A stretch of 64,000 nucleotides of DNA. Origin: Lotus japonicus (lineage: Eukaryota; Streptophyta; Magnoliopsida; Fabales; Fabaceae). This document shows, piece after piece, positions 56,752 through 64,000 of this stretch. Below the pieces are notes generated by a model. The model ran no database searches and had not been told where the DNA came from. It saw only the letters and a list, made by a program, of their open reading frames with translations. Position 1 is the stretch's first letter, and the number at the start of each line of letters is the position of its first letter. The translations under genes were made by a program, and so were the position numbers. The stretch covers positions 31,589,763-31,653,762 of the forward strand of contig NC_080046.1 of NCBI RefSeq assembly GCF_012489685.1. The letters run 5' to 3'.

Positions 56752-58408
56752 TTAAATGTTTGTAGGGACTATCAATCTATCAGATACGTTATGGTACTGC
56801 TATATGGGTACAAAATCACATTCTAGAATTTAATAAGTTTTGTTGTTTTGAACCTTTTATTGAATTATTTTGGTCCTTTTTTCCTCCTTTTCCCCCAGCT
56901 TGTTTATATGTTTTTGTATCTGTGCACTCTGGGTTGGTTAAATTTCTTGTCTGGTATAGCATATATAACTATCATCTGTAGGGACATCTGTCATTTTCGT
57001 TATATTTATAACTATTGTTCCATCTGTATCAGATTGACACAAAGAATATACTTTTCATTTGTGGAGGAGCTTTGTTGACTTAGAGAAGACAATCTCAGAC
57101 AGGTTGCCCAAATCCTGAAAAGTTTATGTTAGCAACGTTAATAATATGGTGTGTGAAGTGTTTCTATAACTAGTAACTCTTTTTACTCCCTTTCAGGCGT
57201 CAAGATTCTTCTATTGGATTTGGGGCACCTGTACGTGCAAAAATGGGGACTGGTGGTGTCATGGATTCTGATATTGCGTCATCATTATTAGAAACTGTAA
57301 GTTTCACGTGACAAATCTTGTTAGGATGCGGGCTTTATTTATCTTCTAGATTCAAGTTGGATTCTTACATCATTGAAAGGATAATGTTTCATCCACACCT
57401 CTCTTTTGAGGTGGAGAGGCGGAATGGTGAGAGAGATAGGAAGAAAAGAAAAAGTAAGAGAGAGAAAATATGAGATGTGATAGATGATAAGATGAGAGAG
57501 ATAGAAATAAAAAGAGGTGAAAATGAAGTGTTTAAAAAATGAGGTGTGTATATATCATTACTCTCATGGAAATTCATTTTTGGCAGGTTGAAAGTAGTGA
57601 TCTAATTGCGTATGGTTTAATACCTGAGTTTGTTGGGCGGTTGCCGATCCTTGTCAGTTTGTCAGCTTTAACTGAAAATCAACTTACTCAAGTAGGCTGT
57701 ATGCGTGGAACCATACAACTTGGTCACTCAAAAAAATTGTACTTTTGATGTTATTTATCATTTCACTGTGTTTACAACTGAATGATGTAGTGGATTAAGT
57801 ATCTAATCTAGTTATTGATAGCAACATTAAATGAGATAGTGAGAAAGTCAGAACTAGCATTCTCATAAGACGTTTCGATAGAACTGGAATTTCTTTGATG
57901 CTTTCCTCAGTCAGTTATCCCTTCATTAGTCTGTTAAAGTGTTCTGTTAATTGTATCTAAAAGGGTTTTATTTGGAACTTAACTACTCATTTTTCTTGCC
58001 ACCTAATGCCAATCAAAATCAATGCTTTTAACTTTATTTTTTATTCTTACTATGTTCCGTAGGTCCTCACAGAACCGAAGAATGCCCTTGGGAATCAATA
58101 CAAGAAGATGTTCCAAATCAATGGAGTAAGTTACAAGTCTCAACCTTTTCCCTTGTCTGTTTTTCAGATAACATGTTTTTTCTCTAGTAGTTTAAGCTCA
58201 AGGCTGTAACAGCGGACCTGATATTACATCTTGACTCAAAATTTTAAGCCATGGGGGTCTATGGTTCTTTCTACTGACGAACTGTTTCTTGCTTTTTCAT
58301 GCTAATTTTAAGGAATAGGAACTGAAAACAAAATGGAATAAGGGAATTGATTGCTAATTTATAATTTGAATTTTGGGATGGGAATGTCTGTTCTGACAAC
58401 AAATTGAC

Positions 58409-59198
58409 ATGAACTTTGTTTTTCAGGTAAAGCTACATTTTACACAAAGCGCTATAATGGATTTAGCAGAAGATGGACATGACAACAGAGTTAGGAGCTA
58501 CATTAGTTGGGAAGATTTGAAGGTGGATGAGCAAAGCTTAGCCTTGAAGTCCAACAATGATGTTAGAGTTATCATGGTTGATCAGCATGGAAGGGAACAT
58601 TCAAAAACTGTTCAAGGTGCAGTGGATATGGTTCCAGATCACAACACAAAAAGGGTCAAAATCTACATGTTCCCAGGGGTTTACAGGTCAAAATCTACAT
58701 TTTTCAGAATTTTTTATTTTCTTTTACTTTCATCACCTTCAGGTTCTAAATTGCGGTCCGCAACCACAATTGCGGAGCCCTCACAACTGCATCACGACGG
58801 TAATTGCGGCCCTTTCAACCTGCATTTGCTCGCAATTCTACAATGCAGCCGCCGCAACAACAATTTGAAACCCTGATCACCTTTCTGTCACTGTCTAGTT
58901 CTAGTCAAAAGCATTTGTTTTTCATTCTTTACCTTAATTTTCAATGTTTTATACTTACTCCTTACCTTATCATGAAAAAATCACTTTTATGTTTTTTTCA
59001 CCATTATTTATATGTAAGTTGTGCAGAGAAAAAGTGCTTGTGCCAAAAACCAAGCGTTATATATCATTTATAGGTAAAAGAAATCAAACAGAAAGTGCTG
59101 TGATTATTTGGAATAGCAAATTATCAGATAAAGGTCCAAATGGCCAAGCATTAGGCACTTATGGCTCAGCAACTGTAGAAGTAGAATCCGATTATTAA
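58409..59198 (+). pseudogene. CLPX exon fused in frame to a QRT1-like pectin methylesterase fragment
   Basis: The exon 58427-58686 begins as ClpX (VKLHFT) and, without a stop, becomes the N-terminal part of a plant pectin methylesterase of the QRT1 type (SYISWEDLKVDEQ, then TVQGAVDMVPDHNTKRVKIY, MFPGVYR). It ends TACAG|gtcaaa. The next exon, from 59027, continues in phase (EKVLVPKT, YISFIGKRNQTESAVI, GPNGQALGTYGSATVEVESD) and stops at TAA, 59196-59198. Pectin methylesterases remove methyl groups from wall pectin. The catalytic aspartates and the QAVAL-type motif lie beyond the stop and are absent, and no signal peptide is left. Splicing would yield a ClpX-pectinesterase chimera lacking either activity. 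Confidence 0.75.
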
Positions 59199-59929
59199 AA
59201 AGCTTTTTTATGCATTCAATCATGTAATGCAGAACATTTATAAGTAAGGTGGTGGAGCTCAGAGGGCACGGCTGTGCTGTGCTCTATCAAATTTACATGT
59301 CTTGGCCGTGCCAACACCCTACACGCCCGTGGGGGCTAATTCAATTGTCACGACTATTCTACTTAAGAGGCAAAGTCGTGCATACTTTCCTGGCAGAGAG
59401 CCCGTTCCTCCCATAATTATTTTTATAAAAGGAGGGTTTGAGGCCAAGGTAGAACATAAGTTTAAGGAGGCTATCAAGGAACAGTGCCATCACACGAGAA
59501 AAGAGCTTTGGAGAAGAAGAGAGATAAGACAGCAAGATTGAAGACTCTGCATTTTCAATTCTCTGTAAGATGTTAGATACTAGAAATTATGTGATGTATT
59601 GCTTTATGATTATGAGTAGCTAAACATCCTCTCTCAAGGTTGCAATGTAGGAAATAATTTGAACCCATTTTTTATGTAATTTCTATTTCGTTTATAATTT
59701 GTGTATTCTCTTTATGTGATTAATCCTGTACGAAGTAACTAATCGTATCAATATAGGGTAGTTTACTCCTGGCGGGGGGATTAGTATATGGAATGTTTAA
59801 GAGAATAAAGTGTAGAGAATTAGTTTTGGTGCGCTTCTTGTGAAGGTATTAGGATTAGTTTTCGTATGCTTTCAACCAGGCTATGATTATGTAGTGAAAT
59901 ACCTCTTAGGTAGCTTCTCCATTTTAGTC
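59199..59929. other. Repeat-like non-coding DNA, possibly an LTR fragment
   Basis: A TTTTTATAAAAGGAGGG TATA-like stretch (about 59418-59435) followed by a GAGGCCAAGG...CTATCAAGG leader-like part and a long T-rich tail resembles a gypsy LTR, but no boundaries or target duplication can be placed. A short + strand frame at 59302-59541 is not recognised. Confidence 0.3.
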
Positions 59930-60562
59930 CCTATTCAAACAATTAAAAAGGCAACTATCAGATAATAGCTACTTACAGAAAACCCAAGTAATCTCTGATC
60001 TACTATAATTTTGTCTATGGAGGCATGGCATCATACTGTGAAATGTCCAAAGTATCCCTACCAAGACTTACAAAGCCATTGCAACCTTCTTTTGGGGCAT
60101 TCTTTCATATTTAACCCGCAAGTTCTAAACATGGAAACTTTACTTTAAAATCAAGACCAAATATAAAAGGAAAACGATACAAATATTTTTTATTATAACC
60201 ACAGTATAGCTATCATTCTAAGGATGGAAGAAGGAGAGAAAATGTAACTGGAGAAGGAGTCTGAGATTATTTCCCTCAAAAAAAAAATCTTGAAGTTCAA
60301 ATTATGATGATTTATTGGCTGCATAGGCAGGCCGCTAAGAATCTGAATTCAATGACCATATAGCCATTGTGTTAAAAAGTTCCATAGATATACAGCTTAC
60401 AGTACAAGAGTTCAAAAAAGGAAACAGAAAAGAAAGTTGTTGAAGACTATTCCTGTATTCATAAAACAGCTATCATAAAGGTTTCCACATTGACACAGAA
60501 TCACAGATACAAAGTTTGCAGCAGCCAAGCATGCATTACTTAACATCATAATCCATATGTTT
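59930..60562. repeat. 3' flank of P450 copy 2, duplicated at 19690-20777
   Basis: Collinear with the flank of P450 copy 1, as described there, with indels. It shows that both P450s descend from one duplicated block. Confidence 0.65.
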
Positions 60563-61998
60563 TTATTCAATAGATACAGGATTGTAAGAAATGGGAATCA
60601 CAACTAGATCATTTTTCCTTCTCATTGTAGTGCCAAAATCTTCAGTCACGTCAAAATCTTCATGACTAGTTCCAAATGGAAGTTCCCAATCAAAATAGTA
60701 CAGCAATTGTGCTAGAGGAAGTTCAATACTGGGTAGAGCAAACACAATGCCAGGGCATATTCTCTTTCCTGCACCAAAAGGTATAAATTTAAAATTGGAC
60801 CCTTTGTAGTCAATTGGACAATCCAGGAATCTCTCAGGATAAAACTTCTCTTCTTCACTCCAGTATTTTGGACCTCTTCCAATTGCCCATGCATTCACAA
60901 ATAGTTGTGTTCCCACTGGTATTGTGTATCCATTAATCTCACAAGTTTCACCACACTCTCTTGGTACTAGTAAAGGAGCAGGAGGGTATAGTCTCAAAGT
61001 TTCTTTAATCACTGCTTTTAGAAATTTCAGTTCCTCAATAGCCATTTCATCAATATACCCTCTGCTACCAAAAACTTTCCTAACTTCTGCTTGAGCCCTT
61101 TTCGTTACTCTTGGGTTCTTCAGCATTTCTGAGAACGCCCATTCTAAAATAGTAGATGATGACTCACTTCCAGCTATAAACATGTCCTGTAAGATGTGTA
61201 AAGCTGTTAGTTTTGAAGACAGAACCAGTGTGTGTGAACAAACATATTGAGAATGCACATAATAGGTAAAAACCCAACATTGAATTGATTTCTAGTATAT
61301 ATAAACATGCTAATTAACGCCAGGAATAATGTCCAATTTGTAATTTCTTACATTAGTCTTAAAATGAAAACATGAAATGAAGCAGAAAGAAACATAAACT
61401 AACCTGAATAACGGCTTTTATGTTGTTGATTGTCAAGTTAAATTCAGGGGCACCATGATCTTTCAGATTCAAAAGAACAGACAGAAGACTTCCATCTCCT
61501 CCAGTCTTTGTTGTTGCTTCATTGATGATATTTTCAAGAACTATATCATTATTTCTATGTATTTCCTTCAACTTATGCATCATTCCAGTAACCACATGTA
61601 GCCAACGTTGGGAAGGAAACAAGTTAGTAACACTGAAACTTTCAGCCAATCTCATACTTTTCTTGATGAAGAAGACATATGCTTCTTGGTCCTTGCATTT
61701 ATCACCAAAAGCTGCTCTTGCGACGATGCTATATGCCATATATAAAACTCTATCCGTGAGGTTGATACATGATCCTGTGTTAGTAGATATATATCTCATT
61801 AAATGTGATACCTCTTCCTCCCTAATTGATTGGAATGATCGCACACGTTTAGAACTCAACAGCTCCAGTGTGCATATTTTTCTTAGCTGCTTCCAATACT
61901 CTCCATATGGTGAGAAGACAATATTAGTGCAGCCATAAGCTGCAATTTCTGCACCGAGAAAGCGAGGTCGTTGAGCAAATGTGATTTCATGAGTTTTC
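60563..61998 (-). pseudogene. CYP71D-type cytochrome P450, 5' end cut off by gypsy element
   Basis: Exon 1 (61998-61404, incomplete) and exon 2 (61186-60563, stop at 60563) are open and separated by a 217-bp GT-AG intron at the position usual for CYP71 genes (AVIQ|DMFIAG). Exon 1 enters in KTHEITFAQRPRFLG, so about the first 85-95 residues (membrane anchor and proline-rich hinge) are lost. Visible: the I-helix AGSESSST, KETLRL (ExxR), FYPERFLD and the haem loop FIPFGAGKRICPG with its cysteine. Such enzymes are ER-bound monooxygenases of specialised metabolism; the substrate cannot be told. Just after the KTHEIT codons (reading upstream) the sequence turns into the end of a retroelement (TGTAACGCC at 61999). 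The rest of exon 1 may lie beyond the right window edge. Confidence 0.92.
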
Positions 61999-62306
61999 TG
62001 TAACGCCCCGATTTCTCGAGGGTCACTTTAGTAACCTTTTTCAAAAACGTGTGTAAATTTTTGTCGAAATAAAACCTTTTAATGATAATAAATAAAAGAT
62101 AGAAAGAATGCTGAATAAACTTCATTTTATTAAATAGACCAAGGCTTTTTCTTTATTACATCAAGACTCAAAGAAGGAAACTAGTGCTTTCAACCTTACT
62201 TAAGCTCATCCACATACACGATGGCTTTAAGAAGGTATCGAGCCCTAAAACAACACTCGACCTCACCCCCCCCCCCAGTACAGACACAACACTCTCCCAA
62301 CCCGAC

Positions 62307-62760
62307 TCAGACGAAGCCTCTGGCCCTGAATGCCTCATCTACGGCCTCCCTGATCAATGTCCGAAGCCTCTGCTCCTGGCGCTCGATCACCCTGCCGAAC
62401 ATCTCCTCCATGCGAGCCTCTGGGATAGGAAGGTCAGGTACAGGCGATGCCGGGGAGTAATCCGAAGAATCAGGCCCAGGTGGGGGCGGTGTGAACACGA
62501 TCGGTGGTGATGAACCCTCCGAAGGGTCTGTCTCCATAGTGGACTCCTCGTCGTCAGGTGGTGCGAACCGTGCGGGAGGATAGGGCATCCGAATCTCGCC
62601 CTCGAAGCCTGTCACCTTCCGATGAGTGCCGTCCGGGTTGTAGGTCGATAGAAACATGAGCCTTTATACACATACCGGTCCAGGGAGTGGTCTATCTCCC
62701 AGGCGGTGTCATCATCCATGCTATGCAGAGTGAGGCCCATTCTCCGGCGATCCATCTAGG
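62307..62760 (-). pseudogene. Accessory-type ORF near the 3' end of the gypsy element
   Basis: A - strand frame of 116 codons (62657-62307) encodes STYNPDGTHRKVTGFEGE, an acidic Pro/Ser-rich middle and an amphipathic end (MEEMFGRVIERQEQRLRTLI). Upstream in another frame an MDRRRMGLTLHSMDDDTAWE start is present (about 62753). Together they look like one frameshifted protein-coding region that is not gag or pol. I do not recognise its function. Confidence 0.45.
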
Positions 62761-63615
62761 CGTTAAGCGCCCCAAACAACAAGCAAACAAACAAGCAAGG
62801 GTCAACTTCTAGAAAGCAACCACTCAAGTCAAGTATTGTGTTTGTCAAGTATTTATAGGTAAGCCCTAGGCTAACATTTTCACATAAAGGGAACTATCAT
62901 GTCTCTAGGTCATAGTTAGTCAATGTGGGGTAAGTATGCATGCAGACGCTTTGGATATCCTCAAGCCAATCCCTCTTAGAAAGGCTGTTTGAACACGACT
63001 CCACGATCGGGGATGGACCTCTCCAACGCACCGTTGCCCAACAGCTTGAAGATCAGGGGTTGGACCTCTCCAACATCGTCGTATCTTGCTCGTCCTTATT
63101 CAGGGCCTCCCCTGAATGTCACCATCAACTAGCCCAATCCAGGTCACTAGCTGTGGCCAACCAAGCCCAATCCAGGTCACTTGGTCCACAATGCATGCCA
63201 TGCAAGTCAGTCATAATCACTAGGCCCTAAGCCCATCACGTTCATCTCTTATGAACAACATATCATCGCATAATAACTTGCATGCATAGCAATAAATATA
63301 GCTAACACCCTAGGCATATAGGCATGTTCATAATAACACTAGCTAGCATTTATTGCATCATCATCATATAGCATATCTAGCACATACATCATCAATAGTC
63401 CTAGCATCATGCTTGCTAACATTCACAATCACAAACAATTTATCTAGGTCGAGGCCGAAGTGCCCTTACCTTTGTCACAGCAAAAACACGTCCTAAGACT
63501 TTGGATTTTACAGGATCACGCTCACTTCGAACTTCCTAGTCATGTGGACAGAGTAACGGTACGAATTAGTAGTCGTTTAGCGATAATATATCCTTTCCCC
63601 GTCTTTTCAAAAATA

Positions 63616-63888
63616 TTATCTTAAAACCTCGATTTCCTGGATCCAGAGATCCGCTGCGTCTGGATCAGTACCACCAGAGAACTTTGGTGGGTTTTGCCTC
63701 CTGAAGTCATTGAGGCCTTTGTTCTGGTCCAGAGTTATCTCTCTCTGACGTTGATGCTGTTCACGTGCTTCTTCAGTAGCACGCCTCATGGCATTATCAT
63801 TTGCCTGTGCTGTTACCGCTTGGGCCTGCGCTGTTACCGCTTGGGCCATAGTGGCCATCATCTCAGCTAGCTGATTAGTATTCACCAT
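63616..63888 (-). pseudogene. Gypsy gag N-terminal fragment
   Basis: Ninety codons starting MVNTNQLAEMMATMAQ, with a duplicated AQAVTAQA segment and a Gln/Arg-rich helix, then FRRQNPPKFSGGTDPDAADL WIQEIE, the conserved start of the retrotransposon gag domain. After WIQEIE the frame runs into a stop where gag should continue, so the coding region has been cut by an internal deletion. Confidence 0.8.
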
Positions 63889-64000
63889 GTTCTGTTAAGT
63901 TAAACAAACAGTTAGTACTCATCATAAGATAGCATCTAGTATAACTATACAATATGATTAAGCAATAACTTCAATCAATTTTTAAGCGAAAAATCGCTTG

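Larger units (their letters stand above)
44391..58475 (+). pseudogene. CLPX: CLPX (mitochondrial ClpX ATPase) relic, split by transposons
   Basis: CLPX is the AAA+ unfoldase that feeds proteins to the ClpP protease in mitochondria. Surviving pieces in order: 44391-44563 (Arg/Ser-rich presequence), 44601-44670 (VLAVAVYNHYKRV), 44834-44946 and 45251-45330 (Walker A GPTGSGKT, then [14 protein letters not shown]), 48768-48818 (AGYVGEDVEFILYKLL), about 50694-50776 (DVSGEGFKQALLKMLEGT), 56102-56157 (VVNVHEKGARKHPR), 57033-57102 (ILFICGGA), 57197-57297 (DSSIGFGAPVRAK), 57587-57691 (LIAYGLIPEFVGRLPIL), 58063-58125 (LTEPKNALGNQYKKMF) and 58427-58475 (VKLHFT). The VIGQ segment and the Walker B exon (IDEVDK in the family) are missing. 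A one-base loss near 57071 turns the DLEKTIS frame into a stop. Donors after 44563 and 45330 are weak or GC. Non-functional as a ClpX. Confidence 0.88.
61999..64000 (-). mobile_element. Ty3/gypsy (chromovirus-like) element, incomplete in window
   Basis: The left border is TGTAACGCCCCGATTTCTCG at 61999, a typical LTR end (reads ...CGGGGCGTTACA on the - strand). The sequence 61999 to roughly 63600 lacks pol and is taken as LTR plus 3' part. It contains the repeated AGCCCAATCCAGGTCACT (63132-63180) and GGACCTCTCCAAC (63015 and 63061). A gag start on the - strand follows at 63888-63616. Orientation is therefore -. The other LTR must be to the right of base 64000. The gag next to an LTR without pol means an internally deleted copy. 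Exact LTR length is not determined. Confidence 0.7.

Overview
The window is plant nuclear DNA from a dicot. A papilionoid legume is my best guess, from the overall flavour of the gene fragments and repeats, but nothing here proves the species. Genes are split by many short AT-rich introns. Most of the sequence between genes is transposon-derived, much of it nested and broken.

Two genes look intact. A 30-exon clathrin heavy chain gene (5486-16699, + strand) splices to 1705 codons. A 7-exon DMS3 gene (39183-42658, + strand), a component of RNA-directed DNA methylation, splices to 414 codons. Three broken genes are also present: two related CYP71D-type cytochrome P450s on the - strand (20778-28195 and 60563-61998) and a mitochondrial-type CLPX relic (44391 to about 58475, + strand). 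The CLPX relic lost its Walker B region, is split by several transposons, and runs in frame into a truncated QRT1-like pectin methylesterase.

Layout. 1-4430: two LINE ORF1 relics and a tail-to-tail pair of tRNA-like SINEs. 5365-17100: clathrin heavy chain with its UTRs and an intronic inverted-repeat element. 17365-19318: long-TIR Mutator-like element A. 19690-28195: P450 pseudogene, split by a copia element (20835-27611) with 5-bp target duplications, itself carrying a partial LINE. 28230-28521 and 29409-29480: a duplicated host segment holding a solo LTR. 29901-31274: a second solo LTR. 31620-31990: GC-rich tandem array. 33583-38790: second copy of the duplicated host segment, split by a 4.6-kb Helitron that holds a Stowaway MITE. 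39183-42658: DMS3, with a tandemly duplicated last exon. 43666-43950: hAT-like MITE. 44391-59198: the CLPX relic, with a second Mutator-like element of family A, a foldback Mutator-like element with a perfect 9-bp target duplication, a probable second Helitron carrying pieces of a beta-galactosidase gene and a B3 gene, and a short Mutator-like MITE. 59930-64000: the second P450, cut in its first exon by a Ty3/gypsy element that runs off the window.

The two P450 copies and the two host-segment copies act as internal controls, because one copy shows the empty site for insertions in the other. They fix exactly the boundaries of the copia element, the first Helitron and one solo LTR. No operon-like or CRISPR-like systems are expected or seen.
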